The notes under the pieces are model-generated. The model had not been told where the DNA came from. It searched no databases and worked only from the letters and a program-made list of their open reading frames with translations. The translations under genes and the position numbers were made by a program. 64,000 bases of DNA from JBBQFI01 sp038237805 (lineage in GTDB: Bacteria; Verrucomicrobiota; Verrucomicrobiia; Chthoniobacterales; UBA10450), in contig JBBRYI010000008.1 in NCBI GenBank assembly GCA_038237805.1, positions 116,638 through 180,637 on the forward strand, in the 5' to 3' direction. Of the stretch, positions 18,759-27,638 are shown in pieces; the stretch's first letter is position 1; the number at the start of each line of letters is the position of its first letter.

Positions 18759-19422
18759 TCAAGATAACGCGCCCTGTTGCGTCGTCGAATTTTCGACGGG
18801 CACGTGCGGCGGCAGATTTACGGAACGCCGGCGCGGAATGCAATCCGCCGCGATGGCATCAGAACTGTTGATCGTGCCATTGACGGTCACATCCGCGCGG
18901 AAGTTTGTTTCGCACGGGCGAGCCGGATTGTATTTTCGTCGCGGCAACATCGGAAGAATTGACGATTTTGTTGCCGTTAAGGTCGCCCAGCAAAACGTTC
19001 ATGCTCACAGTCGTGCTCGGCAAAACTTGCGAAAAGGCGTCGGTGACATTGCTTAATGTGACGGTGATTTTCTGCACATCAGTCACATTCGTTAAATTAA
19101 CAGTCATTGTTTTTCCGTTGAAAACTGGAGCAGCGGAAACGCTCCCAACACCAGCCGTAACGCGCGCATCGCCACTCGTGATGTTGTTTGTGAACGTGAA
19201 GACGAGAGTGTGACCCGAGACCCCGGAACGGCACTCCACACCGGGCTCGCCGATGAGCGGCAGTTTCACATCGAAGCTCTTTCCGCCTTGTGTCTTGCGC
19301 GATACGGCGCTCGACAATTTCAAAAAAGGCGCGCAATCGGGGCAAGGCGTCAGCAAGACAGCGTGGATTTCGTTTGTCGAAATCCTGGCCGCATCAACCG
19401 CGATTTGTCCCGGATCGAACAA
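18759..19422 (-). pseudogene. Frameshifted remnant of a secreted protein with dockerin-like C-terminus
   Basis: The frame from 19422 reads KLSSAVSRKTQGGKSFDV, a Cys-bearing beta domain, then LTNVTDVQKITVTLSNVTDA and LLGDLNGNKIVNSSDVAATK. The second half of the duplicated calcium-loop-like motif (NFRADVTVNGTINSSDAIAA) continues in a different frame to 18759. A single shift near 18905 therefore breaks the pair. The same architecture is intact at the end of the metalloprotease at 34.6-37.5 kb. No signal peptide or N-terminal catalytic domain is present, so the 5' part is lost. It lies upstream of dop on the same strand. Confidence 0.7.
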
Positions 19423-19523
19423 GGAAGTAGGTCAATGATTTTGAATGATTCATAAAAAACAATTACGGTTGCGTTATCAGGTGCTGACCTTCGTCGACGC
19501 AACTAACTGAACAAGGAGCCAAT

Positions 19524-19541
19524 GGTAACGTGATTGTTACC
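19524..19541. promoter_or_regulatory. GGTAAC inverted repeat, candidate operator A
   Basis: GGTAAC-N6-GTTACC is a perfect 6-bp-arm dyad that overlaps the stop codon of the XRE regulator and lies about 100 bp upstream of the dockerin-type remnant. Read on the minus strand, its surroundings (GAAAGGTAACAATCACGTTA, then CCATTG) match a second site at 21138-21163 upstream of another secreted-protein gene, with one base indel. Confidence 0.45.
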
Positions 19542-19890
19542 TTTCGCGTCGGTCGCACAGTTGATGGTGACATTTTTTTCGGCGGATAAGATTCTCTGCC
19601 GTTCGCTGCAAAAATTTCACGTCTTTCGACGACAGCTTTCGTTCACCGCGAAATAATTTAGAAACTGCTTCCAAGGGTATTTCGGGAAAATCGCACCGCC
19701 CCAGGAGATAATCGCACGTGACGTTGAGCGCTTCGGTCAAACGTTTCAAATTACCGAATGACGGTGAACGGCGCCCAGTCTCGAAAAACGAGATGGCTGT
19801 TTGTTGCAAGCGGGCTTTACGCGCAAGCTCGGTTTGGCTCAGTCGGCGTAGTCGTCGTGCTGCATTTAACCGTTCGCCAAAAGTCGACAT
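19537..19890 (-). CDS. XRE-family helix-turn-helix regulator
   Basis: The 117-residue protein has an N-terminal Cro/CI-type HTH: FGERLNAARRLRRLSQTELA, then ISFFETGRRSPSF and LTEALNVTCDYLLG. A helical tail (SKLFRGERKLSSKDVKFLQR) ends in a basic stretch with two Cys. It likely binds operator DNA as a dimer. The gene sits between two minus-strand secreted-protein loci that share an unusual GGTAAC palindrome, one copy of which overlaps its own stop codon. These loci are the best candidate targets. No partner toxin or phage gene is nearby. Confidence 0.85.
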   Translation of the reverse strand: MSTFGERLNAARRLRRLSQTELARKARLQQTAISFFETGRRSPSFGNLKRLTEALNVTCDYLLGRCDFPEIPLEAVSKLFRGERKLSSKDVKFLQRTAENLIRRKKCHHQLCDRRER

Positions 19891-19955
19891 GGAAAAGAAG
19901 AGATGCGAAACGCCCTCGCGCTCGCGAGACGCGAGGGCGTTCGCACGGAAGCGAG

Positions 19956-21074
19956 TTAGTCGAAGCTGAGCTCGTAGACTTCGGCGAGCGCGATACCAGT
20001 ACCGTTATCGGCGCCTGTAACTACGGCAGTGTAATTACCGGGTTCGAGTCGTATCACAATCGCGGACTCATTCGGATTCGTCGGCGGAATCGACGTGCCG
20101 CGTATGTCGCTCACATTGCTCGCGCTCTGCCAGTTGTCATTCTGCGCCATCAGCGTCGAGCCACCAAACAACTGCAACCGCGGATTCGCCAACACGGGCG
20201 ACACTCCACTGTTCGCCAACGATGGCCCGAGGGCGCGCACGATCACGAGCTTCGGTCCACCGCGGATAATGAAGCCGCTGATCAATTGTCCCTGACCCGT
20301 ATTAACAAAACCGCGCGTAGAAATATTCGCGAGGCGGTTGGCGGATGATTCGTGTGGCGCGCGGAAGGTGAAAGTCACTCCGTTCAAAGTGAAATCGCCC
20401 ACGAGAACGTCGTGTTGGAAAAAGATGTGACCCGTCATCGCTTGGCCGGTAACGAGCGTAAGCGTGAAGGTCGCGCTGACCTCATGATCGTTCTGGTCTT
20501 GGTGATGATCTTCTGCCTCGTCGGAATCCTGGCCGTGATCATCCCCTGGCGGATCGTCAGCGCCATGTTGCGCATGCAAAATACTCACGATGCCAAAACC
20601 GCCGATAACGGAAGTGCTCTGTTTCCCGATGAAGAAAATGCGGCCTTGCGAATCGATGAGGAATTTAAGATCGAGCGTTGCACCGGGGCTATGTGCGGTC
20701 GCGGTAAAACGGCTGCCTAGGTCGTCGCTGCTGCCGAAGATTCCTACGCGTGCCGCTATGACATGCACGGAATTCAACGTCGCGCTAACGCTCGTCTTAG
20801 TAACTGTGCCGCTCAGACTCCGGTTCCCATTAGTCGTTAGGGAAAATGTACCATTACTTGCGACGGTGCCGCCACCGAAGTCGGCCTGGTGTGTCGCGAC
20901 ATCGAAGATGTAAGTGGAGAGCGCACGATTTCCCTGCACGAAGAAAACAATTTTGCCGCCGCCGGCGAGATTGCCCTCGTAGAAACCGCGTTTGCTTTCT
21001 TCTGCGCGTGCAGAAGCTGTTAGCGTAAGCAGCCACGCACAGAATGGAACGAATCGAATAAGAAGATTTTTCAT
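19956..21074 (-). CDS. Secreted protein with one NISTRG module
   Basis: This 372-residue protein has a clear signal peptide (MKNLLIRFVPFCAWLLTLTASARAEE, cut after ARA). A beta-rich domain of unknown function follows (FYEGNLAGGGKIVFFV; GSRFTATAHSPGATLDLKF). A strongly acidic His/Asp stretch lies at about residues 170-200 (DDPPGDDHGQDSDEAEDHHQ) and could bind divalent metal. The C-terminus is one NISTRG module with GPSL, NDNW, ESAI and PGNYTA. It is probably exported and surface-bound. A GGTAAC-type palindrome lies 65-90 bp upstream of the start. Confidence 0.8.
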   Translation of the reverse strand: MKNLLIRFVPFCAWLLTLTASARAEESKRGFYEGNLAGGGKIVFFVQGNRALSTYIFDVATHQADFGGGTVASNGTFSLTTNGNRSLSGTVTKTSVSATLNSVHVIAARVGIFGSSDDLGSRFTATAHSPGATLDLKFLIDSQGRIFFIGKQSTSVIGGFGIVSILHAQHGADDPPGDDHGQDSDEAEDHHQDQNDHEVSATFTLTLVTGQAMTGHIFFQHDVLVGDFTLNGVTFTFRAPHESSANRLANISTRGFVNTGQGQLISGFIIRGGPKLVIVRALGPSLANSGVSPVLANPRLQLFGGSTLMAQNDNWQSASNVSDIRGTSIPPTNPNESAIVIRLEPGNYTAVVTGADNGTGIALAEVYELSFD

Positions 21075-21137
21075 GATGACGTTGGTTGATTTGGAATCGC
21101 AGGAAAATAGGAGAACGTCCTTCTTACGCGAGAGCGC

Positions 21138-21163
21138 AATGGTAACGCCGTTGTTACTTTCCT
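21138..21163. promoter_or_regulatory. GGTAAC inverted repeat, candidate operator B
   Basis: CAATGGTAACG-N3-TTGTTAC lies 65-90 bp before the start of the secreted NISTRG protein. It shares 21 of about 26 positions with site A at 19.52 kb. The position is suitable for an operator or activator site. The XRE regulator between the two sites is the obvious candidate binder. Confidence 0.45.
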
Positions 21164-21211
21164 GTAGCGCTGCCTAGTCTTGCCTAACGAGTGCCGCTTC
21201 GCGCAACGAAG

Positions 21212-22564
21212 CTAGAGCGCTTTCGGTAAACGCAATCGAAAGTCCGTCCATTCGGCGTCGGATCGGACGAGAACAAGTTCACCTCCGTGAGCCTTCGCCA
21301 GCTCACGCGCGATGCTCAAACCAAGGCCGTGTCCGGAGTTCTGGCCATCGCTGCGCGCGCGATGGAAGCGGTCGAAAATATGTGAGCGACGTTCCGGCAG
21401 AATCGGTTCCCCATTATTCTCGACCGTAACTTCAAGGTCGCCATTAGTTGCGCGCGCACGAATACAAATGCAGCCGCCAGACACGGTGTACTTCACCGCG
21501 TTATCGAGCGGGTTCTGCATGATCATGGAAACAAATGCTCGATCGGCCGCGAGCGGCAATGAATCGGAAACCTCCGCCTCAACCGTCAGCCCACGCTGTT
21601 CGGCCAGCGCGCGCGCATCATCCAGGACCCCATCAAGCAACTCGCGCAAATCAAACTCATCACGGCGCAATTCCAATCGACCGGCATCGGCCCGCGCCAG
21701 GAGCAAAAGATTCTCCACGACCGAGGTGAGTTGATGCGTTTGGTAAAGCAAAGCATCTGCGCGCTCCTGCACATCGGGCGGCGTTTTCGGATCGCTCAGT
21801 ATCTCTTCAATCCCAGCGCGCAACACCGCGATTGGCGTTTTGAGCTGGTGCGATGCGTCGGCGGAGAAGCGCACGGACTGTTCGAAACTTCGTTGCAAGC
21901 GTTCGAATGTTTGGTTTAGGACGGTAATTAATCCCGCGATCTCGTCCTTGGTTGGCGGTACCGGCAAACGCTGATCGAGTCGTTGCGGCGTGATTTCGGC
22001 CGCCGCTTGCCGGATTTCCTCCACGGGCGCGAGCGCGCGACTCGCCACCCATCTTGCGCCAATAAGGACCACGATGAGGACCGTCGGGATTGCACCGATC
22101 ATTCCAAGAATAATGTCGCGTCCGATTTGATTGACCTCATGCAAATCCGCCCCCACATGCAACGTCAAACCCCCCTCGTGAAAAGTTCCCATGCGCACGC
22201 TGCGGCTTCCGATTTTCCGGGTGTGGATTTTTTCAATCCCATCATCGGGCACCGTTTGGGAAAGGTTGGGCGAAAGATAGCGTAATTCATTCCGAGGGCC
22301 GCGCACTTCGATGAGACGGTTACGCAAAGCGAGCGGGACAAATATCTCTTTGATCTGTTCTCGATTTTTCTCCCAGCCGCCTTCGAAGTTCGCCACGTCA
22401 CGAAATAATTCGTGAGCGTCAGTCGTTAGGCGACGATCGAAGGTTGCAATTTCCCAATAGTGCATGATGCACCAGGTGGTGACCGCGCCCGCGATTGTCG
22501 CTACCACCGCAAACACAGCCGCATACAGCGCCACCTTCCAACGCAACGGCCAACGTCGTGTCAT
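21212..22564 (-). CDS. Two-component sensor histidine kinase
   Basis: The 450-residue protein has two membrane helices (about 10-34 and 150-172) flanking a roughly 115-residue periplasmic sensor. HAMP follows, then HisKA with FSADASHQLKTPIAVL (phospho-acceptor His239), then an ATPase domain with QNPLDNAVKYT (N box; family usually NLLDNA), ENNGEPI and GHGLGLSIA. The ATG overlaps the TGA of the upstream response regulator (ATGA), so the pair is translationally coupled. The ligand is unknown. Its partner's DNA-binding domain is disrupted, which questions whether the pathway works. A 10-mer copy lies 21 bp past the stop. Confidence 0.92.
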   Translation of the reverse strand: MTRRWPLRWKVALYAAVFAVVATIAGAVTTWCIMHYWEIATFDRRLTTDAHELFRDVANFEGGWEKNREQIKEIFVPLALRNRLIEVRGPRNELRYLSPNLSQTVPDDGIEKIHTRKIGSRSVRMGTFHEGGLTLHVGADLHEVNQIGRDIILGMIGAIPTVLIVVLIGARWVASRALAPVEEIRQAAAEITPQRLDQRLPVPPTKDEIAGLITVLNQTFERLQRSFEQSVRFSADASHQLKTPIAVLRAGIEEILSDPKTPPDVQERADALLYQTHQLTSVVENLLLLARADAGRLELRRDEFDLRELLDGVLDDARALAEQRGLTVEAEVSDSLPLAADRAFVSMIMQNPLDNAVKYTVSGGCICIRARATNGDLEVTVENNGEPILPERRSHIFDRFHRARSDGQNSGHGLGLSIARELAKAHGGELVLVRSDAEWTDFRLRLPKAL

Positions 22565-23201
22565 GGTTCACGGATGGTGTAACCGGCGTGACGCACTGTG
22601 TGGATGAGCGGCGGGGCTTCAATTTTCTTGCGTAGTCGACCGATGAATACTTCCACTAGAACCGGGCCGCATTTTTACGCGGACGGAATTGTGCGAGCGG
22701 GTCTGGGAACGGGAGCATGAGTACGATACGAAAAGTAAGCTCGCGCGCGGAGAGCTCGATGCGGCGGCCTCCGCGATGCAATTCGTTATTGGCGACGCTG
22801 AGCGTCAGATCCGCCACCCGCAAAGTAAGCTCCGGCTTTTCCGCGTAGCGCCGCCCGAGCGCGCGGATGCGTGCGAGCAATTCCTGCATCGCGAATGGTT
22901 TCGGCAAATAATCATCCGCGCCCAGTTGCAAACCAGTGATGCGATCGTTTAACTCGCCGCGGGCCGTAAGCATGAGCACGCGCGCGGTGATTCCGTTCTC
23001 GCGCATTCGTCGCAAGACTTCGAAGCCATCGATTTCCGGGAGCCCGACATCGAGAATAACAAGGTCGAACGAATCTTTTTCGGCTTCTTTCAGCGCGTTT
23101 TCACCGTCATGCACCAGGACTGGATCGTGACCGGCTACGGTAAGCGCGGAAGCAACGTGTCGTGCCAATCGAACTTCATCATCAACAACCAGGACGCGCA
23201 T
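22561..23201 (-). pseudogene. OmpR-type response regulator interrupted by a micro-inversion
   Basis: The receiver domain is complete (phospho-acceptor Asp51 in ILDVGLPEIDG; Thr and Lys in TARG and PKPF). The winged-helix domain starts normally (RRIELSAREL) and then loses sense and stops at residue 181. Positions 22659-22733 read on the plus strand give ...RTELCERVWEREHEYDTK, the exact text expected next in the family. After them the minus strand resumes with VEVFIGRLRKKIE...HTVRHAGYTIREP and a stop overlapping the kinase ATG. About 75 bp are therefore inverted in place and about 8 codons before them are missing. If real, the product is a receiver-only protein. Confidence 0.85.
22659..22733 (+). 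other. Inverted 75-bp segment of the response-regulator wHTH
   Basis: The 25 codons read on the plus strand encode EPGR, then IFT, then RTELCERVWEREHEYDTK, which fits between SAREL and LVEVF of the flanking minus-strand frame. No inverted repeats longer than a few bases were found at the ends, so a site-specific invertase switch is not supported. Confidence 0.8.
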
Positions 23202-23344
23202 GGCGCTAACATATACAGGTCATCGCGTTGTCATTTCAACTCCGGACGCACGCGACTCGCGTGCTGGACGATGGCGACCTCGCCGTCGCGAACTTTTCTT
23301 TTCCAACTCTTTCTCTGCGGTCAATTTCAGTGAAAAGTTCTATT

Positions 23345-24304
23345 ATGTCAGTTCACATTCTCGATACGCGCATGCTCGGCCGCGCCGGCATCATCGCCGC
23401 CATTGCAATCGAGACCAACGATGGACTCGCGCTCTTCGATGTCGGCCCCGAATCGACTTTCGGGAATATTTCATCCGAACTCCGCGCAATCGGCTTTGTT
23501 CCTTCCGATGTGCATCACGTCTTCCTTAGCCACATTCATTTCGATCATGCCGGTGCGTCATGGCGTTTCGCTGACCTCGGCGCAACGATCTACGTTCATC
23601 CGCGCGGCGCGCCGCATCTTCTCGATCCCGCCCGGCTCATCGAATCTGCCACGCGTATTTTTGGCGACGAGATGGAAAAACTCTGGGGCCGTTTCGCACC
23701 AGTTCCGAAAGAGCGTCTTCGCGTCCTGCACGATGCGGACGTGGTTCGCATCGATTCATTGGAAGTGCGCGCCATCGAGACGCCGGGGCACGCCAGCCAT
23801 CACCACGTTTACCAATGGGAAGATAACTTGTTTGGCGGCGATGTTGCCGGTGTACGGTTAGGCAATGGTCCACCGATTCCGCCATTCGTTCCGCCCCAGT
23901 TGAACATTGAGTCGTGGCTCGACTCAATCCAGAAAATGCGCGCGCTGAACCCGACTAGACTTTATCTCCCGCATTTCGGTTTGGTCGGCGGTTCTGTGTC
24001 GGCGCATTTCGACGCGCTTGAAGAACGTGTCCGTCGCTGGTCAGAATGGTTTCGCGAAAAAATCTCCGTTGGCGAACAACAACTCATCCCTGCCTTTGCC
24101 GATTATGAAATGGCCGACCTGCGCGCGGGCGGTGTTCATGAAGAATCCATCGGCGACTACGAAGCCGCTGATCCGAGTTATATGGCCGTAAGTGCCGCGC
24201 TACGTTACTGGCACAAACATCATCCCGAAAAAATTGGCGCAGTCGCTTCTCCCGAGGGTCCGCCAAGAGACTCTTTCCCAACTTCTAACTCTACTTCTCG
24301 TTAG
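23345..24304 (+). CDS. MBL-fold metallo-hydrolase
   Basis: The protein has about 319 residues from ATG 23345. The frame is open further upstream to 23228 but without homology-like sequence. The zinc motif SHIHFDHAGA (HxHxDH) is present, followed by TPGHASHHHVY (third His) and GGDVAGVRLG (bridging Asp) and a late LPHFG. This is a complete dinuclear metal site. A C-terminal region of about 90 residues (residues 230-319) is helical and of unknown role. The substrate is unknown: lactonase-, glyoxalase II- and phosphodiesterase-type families share this plan. Its TAG stop lies inside an exact CTCGTTAGGC copy. Confidence 0.85.
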   Translation: MSVHILDTRMLGRAGIIAAIAIETNDGLALFDVGPESTFGNISSELRAIGFVPSDVHHVFLSHIHFDHAGASWRFADLGATIYVHPRGAPHLLDPARLIESATRIFGDEMEKLWGRFAPVPKERLRVLHDADVVRIDSLEVRAIETPGHASHHHVYQWEDNLFGGDVAGVRLGNGPPIPPFVPPQLNIESWLDSIQKMRALNPTRLYLPHFGLVGGSVSAHFDALEERVRRWSEWFREKISVGEQQLIPAFADYEMADLRAGGVHEESIGDYEAADPSYMAVSAALRYWHKHHPEKIGAVASPEGPPRDSFPTSNSTSR

Positions 24305-24311
24305 GCCTTCA

Positions 24312-24959
24312 CTATCCGCTCCAACGTAGTGCGTAAAGAATAGTGTCGAGCAAACGGCGGAAGAGATTTGCCGCCACGTCGCCGTCGTGGACCGGCCACG
24401 TCAGGACTACATCTGCAAGCGGAATGGGACCACCCAAAGTAGGATCCACCGCCCACGGATCCTTCGCCAATGTCCCCTGCTTAAGACCGACCATTTTGAA
24501 AGCGAACGCGTCCGTGGCGGAAGCTTCCGTTGAACTCCAATAGATGCTGAATGGTTGCCAGTTTAACAACTCCAACCCCGCCGATCTTCTCGCCATCGCA
24601 GTGAAGACGAGATGGCCCAGTTCGCTCTCCCGGCAATTGTCACCGATACACGGGCCGCTCCCGTCGGCGTTGAGTGCGGTCGGTAAACGCCATCCGGTGA
24701 TGCCACGGTAATTTAATCGCAAGACCCACTCCTTCGCATCATTCCAAGTCATCTGGCCGTCGTGCGAGTGACCGGTGGTCCTGGAGTAATTGGTATCGTG
24801 CAGCCAGGTGAGATCGCGTTCCACATCGTAAAGACAACCGCGACCGCGATCGATCAACAGCGGCCCGAACAAGTTTCCATCGATCGGTCGCCTAACGAAT
24901 AATCGGTCGCGGAACGCCGACCACCGGCTCATAATCGCCTCGATTAATAATCCTGGCAT
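24312..24959 (-). CDS. Lcl/DUF1566-domain protein
   Basis: The 215-residue protein starts MPGLLIEAIMSRW. The frame upstream is open but overlaps the EamA gene. The stretch LTWLHDTNYSRTTG, then MTWNDAKEWVLRLNYRGITG, then WRLPTALNADG is the DUF1566 (Lcl C-terminal) signature WxDAxxxxxxLxxxGxxxWRLPT. Later IYWSSTE and DAFAFKMVG complete the fold. Two Cys pairs (GPCIGDNCRE) may form a disulfide. The family occurs in secreted adhesin-like proteins, but no signal peptide is visible here. A longer start or different export route is possible. Confidence 0.7.
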   Translation of the reverse strand: MPGLLIEAIMSRWSAFRDRLFVRRPIDGNLFGPLLIDRGRGCLYDVERDLTWLHDTNYSRTTGHSHDGQMTWNDAKEWVLRLNYRGITGWRLPTALNADGSGPCIGDNCRESELGHLVFTAMARRSAGLELLNWQPFSIYWSSTEASATDAFAFKMVGLKQGTLAKDPWAVDPTLGGPIPLADVVLTWPVHDGDVAANLFRRLLDTILYALRWSG

Positions 24960-25101
24960 CGTGTCATCGTAGCAGACCGTTATCAAAGAATGAGTCGAGG
25001 CGACAAGCGCCTTTCGTAGCCAATGAGAAGTGTCATCCCGTAGCCAAACTTGGGTACGGCATACGTTGACGCGGTAGCCGACGGTCAGTAAGACGTTTCG
25101 C

Positions 25102-26061
25102 GTGAACAAGGACAATGCCCACCGCGCAAAATACGGACCCTGGCTTGTCGGTCTTGGCGCAGCGTTGTGGGGAACGGAAAGCGCGTGGCGCATTCCGCTC
25201 AACAATCTTTTCGATGCGCAGGTCATCGTGTTTTGGGAGCACGTGCTCATCCTGCTCATGTTCCTGCCGATCCTCATTCCGCGGCTTGGAGAATTACGAA
25301 CGATCGATGCACGCACTTGGGGATACCTGATCTTTTCCGGCTTCGCTGGCTCGGCCGTCGGCACGGTTTTCTTCACCCTCGCGTTAAAAAACGGCAACCC
25401 AACGGTCGTCAACGTGATCCTGAATATTCAGCCGGTCGTTTCCACCCTGGGCGCGTTCCTGCTTTTCGGCGACCGCCTCACGCCGCGCTTTTTTCTTTAT
25501 GCGAGCATTGCGATCTTCGCCGGCATTTTCCTCTCAGTTGAACATCCCGCTCTGATCGGCGTTTCCTTCGCGCAAGCGGGATTGAACCTTGGCACTGGTT
25601 ACGCGTTGGTGTGCGCGCTCTTCTGGGGACTTTCCACCGTCGCGGGACGCGGCGTCATGACCGGCATGTCGCTTCGCCTCGCCGCCAGTCTGCGCGTCGT
25701 CATCGGACTTATCTGCATGACATTCATTCTCCTTTTCTACGGAAAACTCCGTGGCCCGGCGCTGTGGCCGGCCGCAGCGCAAGCTCACGCCAACACCGCT
25801 ATCATTGCGCTCTTTCTGCTCGCCTCGATCTCCGGTGGCATTCCGCTCCTCATTTATTTCGAAGGATTGCGATTAACGCGCGCTTCCACCGCCGGCTATT
25901 TCGAAATGATGCAAACGCTCGCCGCGGTCTGCATCACTTGGGGTTTTTTCCACGCCACACTCCACCGGCATCAGATCATCGCGGCGATCGTCCTGATGGC
26001 GGCTGTCGTCATGGTACAAAAGTCGCAAGCTGCCGTGGAAGGCGACGAAAAATTGGAATGA
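25102..26061 (+). CDS. EamA/DMT-family inner-membrane transporter
   Basis: The 319-residue protein starts with GTG and has ten predicted membrane helices in two EamA halves (WLVGLGAALWGTESAWRIPL; NGNPTVVNVILNIQPVVSTL; then LVCALFWGLSTVAGRGV in the second half). Members export metabolites or amino acids or take up small solutes. The substrate cannot be predicted here. The start overlaps, in antisense, only the non-coding extension of the Lcl gene, so the two genes are divergent with about 140 bp between them. The following gene is co-directional. Confidence 0.88.
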   Translation: MNKDNAHRAKYGPWLVGLGAALWGTESAWRIPLNNLFDAQVIVFWEHVLILLMFLPILIPRLGELRTIDARTWGYLIFSGFAGSAVGTVFFTLALKNGNPTVVNVILNIQPVVSTLGAFLLFGDRLTPRFFLYASIAIFAGIFLSVEHPALIGVSFAQAGLNLGTGYALVCALFWGLSTVAGRGVMTGMSLRLAASLRVVIGLICMTFILLFYGKLRGPALWPAAAQAHANTAIIALFLLASISGGIPLLIYFEGLRLTRASTAGYFEMMQTLAAVCITWGFFHATLHRHQIIAAIVLMAAVVMVQKSQAAVEGDEKLE

Positions 26062-26123
26062 ATAAAGCTGCAGAGCGATTCGAGTGAACAAAGCCGACGT
26101 GTGTAGCGGAAAAGAAAACTGAA

Positions 26124-26906
26124 ATGAAAAAAGGATGTCTCATCACGATAGCTACCGCTCTCGGCCTTATTATTATTGTTGTTTTGCTCGCCTTTACCCT
26201 CACGCGCGGTGCGTTAAAATCGGGAGAAGATTTTCTAGGATTAATAGGTTCGGGAAAGATTGCGGCCGCTTACGAAAGCGCATCAGCAACCTTGAAATCG
26301 CAACAGACCCTCGAATCCTTTACCCAGAGCGTGAAGGATCTCGGTCTGACTGATTACGCCTCCGCTTCGTGGTCCAGTCGAGAAACGAAGAACGATCGCG
26401 CGCATCTCGAAGGTTCGGTCAAGACGCGCGCCGGCGGCAAAATTCCACTCAACATGGAACTGGTGAAGGAATCCGGAACCTGGAAGGTGATTTATTTGTC
26501 CGCGCCGCAATCGGGCGTGGCCGTGGAAAAAGGCGGCAAGCAATTACCCAGCGACGAAAAATCGAAAGCGTTGGTTCTCGATTCGCTTCTCGATTTCAAC
26601 AAGGCCGTTCAAGAACAGAGCTTTGATGGATTTCACACCAAGATCTCTCGCGCATGGCAGGAGCAGATTACGGCGGATAAACTCAAAGAAATCTTCCAAC
26701 AGTTCATCGACAAGAAGATGGATATTTCTTCCATCAGAACGGTTGATCCCATTTTAAGCGAACCGCCGCAGATCAACTCGGATGGTCTCCTGATTTTACA
26801 GGGCTACTATCCGACGCATCCGTTGAAGGTGAATTTCCAGCTGAAATATATCTATGAACATCCGGCATGGAAACTCTTCGGCATTAAAGTGAACGTAAAC
26901 GAATAG
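26124..26906 (+). CDS. Single-TM hypothetical protein
   Basis: This 260-residue protein has a KK-rich N-terminus and one helix (LITIATALGLIIIVVLLAFTL). The soluble part has two similar halves, each like a short NTF2/DUF4878 unit (GKIAAAYESASATLKSQQTLESF and FNKAVQEQSFDGFHTKIS...). Such domains are found in lipoproteins and secretion-pathway partners of Gram-negatives. I cannot assign a function. It lies 60 bp behind the EamA gene on the same strand. Confidence 0.7.
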   Translation: MKKGCLITIATALGLIIIVVLLAFTLTRGALKSGEDFLGLIGSGKIAAAYESASATLKSQQTLESFTQSVKDLGLTDYASASWSSRETKNDRAHLEGSVKTRAGGKIPLNMELVKESGTWKVIYLSAPQSGVAVEKGGKQLPSDEKSKALVLDSLLDFNKAVQEQSFDGFHTKISRAWQEQITADKLKEIFQQFIDKKMDISSIRTVDPILSEPPQINSDGLLILQGYYPTHPLKVNFQLKYIYEHPAWKLFGIKVNVNE

Positions 26907-26989
26907 CGTCGTAGCTGCCGCCGTCGAGTTGCAGCTGCCGCTGTCTCAGCGGCAGGCGCCTGCTTCGATGCCGTGACCGCGAAGCGCAG
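26907..26989. repeat. 'TAGCTGCCGC' palindromic repeat
   Basis: GTAGCTGCCGCCGTC, then CAGCTGCCGCTGTCTCAGCG with GCAG after it. The same unit recurs at 54.18-54.22 kb and three times in tandem at 56.49-56.62 kb. CTGCCGCTG...CAGCGGCAG forms a hairpin. Confidence 0.6.
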
Positions 26990-27511
26990 TTAATGTCGCG
27001 AAATGTGTCCGCTCGAGCGCTCGTAGGATGCACCGACGGTGATATGCGTTTTATCGTTACCCATCTCACCGACAATATATCCCTGCTCCACGTCACCACT
27101 GAATTTACCGCCGGCCGAATGCCCGTACAAAACGCCCACTTCCCCGCCGACATAATCAAAAAATTTAGGCTTCACCTCCATCATCTTGTCGCCTGAATCT
27201 CGCCTGGACGTTACGGCGCGCTTAACGTTTGATGGTTCCTCCGCGCTCAAGGGGGGAAGAAAATCAGGCGGCGCGGCTTCAATCCAATTGTATCCGTTCG
27301 ACAAAGAGAAAAGCCGTCTATCCAATAGCGCCAGCGACGGAAAACCGTAATACATGCTATTCAGCGTGCTGAAGGTAGCGCGCGTGTCCACCACACCTCT
27401 CTGCCCCGGTTGGCCGAGTTGGAAGAGAAGAGGACGCCGCGTCTCTTGTGCCGACAACGAAAGACAACAACCAAGAAATCCCACCACCACGAAAAGTGCC
27501 CGTTTGGTCAT
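26990..27511 (-). CDS. Secreted or outer-membrane hypothetical protein
   Basis: The 173-residue protein starts MTKRALFVVVGFLGCCLSLSAQ, a signal peptide with SAQ cut site. The frame further upstream overlaps the M13 peptidase leader. The mature part has Gly/Tyr-rich text with a C-terminal beta-barrel-like strand pattern (GYIVGEMGNDKTHITVGASYERSS). I do not recognise a family. It is divergent from the M13 peptidase gene. Confidence 0.65.
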   Translation of the reverse strand: MTKRALFVVVGFLGCCLSLSAQETRRPLLFQLGQPGQRGVVDTRATFSTLNSMYYGFPSLALLDRRLFSLSNGYNWIEAAPPDFLPPLSAEEPSNVKRAVTSRRDSGDKMMEVKPKFFDYVGGEVGVLYGHSAGGKFSGDVEQGYIVGEMGNDKTHITVGASYERSSGHISRH

Positions 27512-27638
27512 GAGAGAATGCACAGCCGAACGGTCGCAAGCGCCAGCGAAATTTTGACGGCTAAATCGGGAAGCCAAAAAAACTCGAAAATGCAGTCGCG
27601 CGCATTCATCAGGACCGTGGCGCGCGATACACATTAGC

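Noticed and set aside
22640..22760. Invertase-type phase-variation switch in the response regulator
   Set aside because: No inverted repeats of useful length bound the segment, and codons are missing at one junction.
24960..25412. Upstream extension of the Lcl-domain protein
   Set aside because: It overlaps the EamA gene in antisense and lacks family-like sequence.
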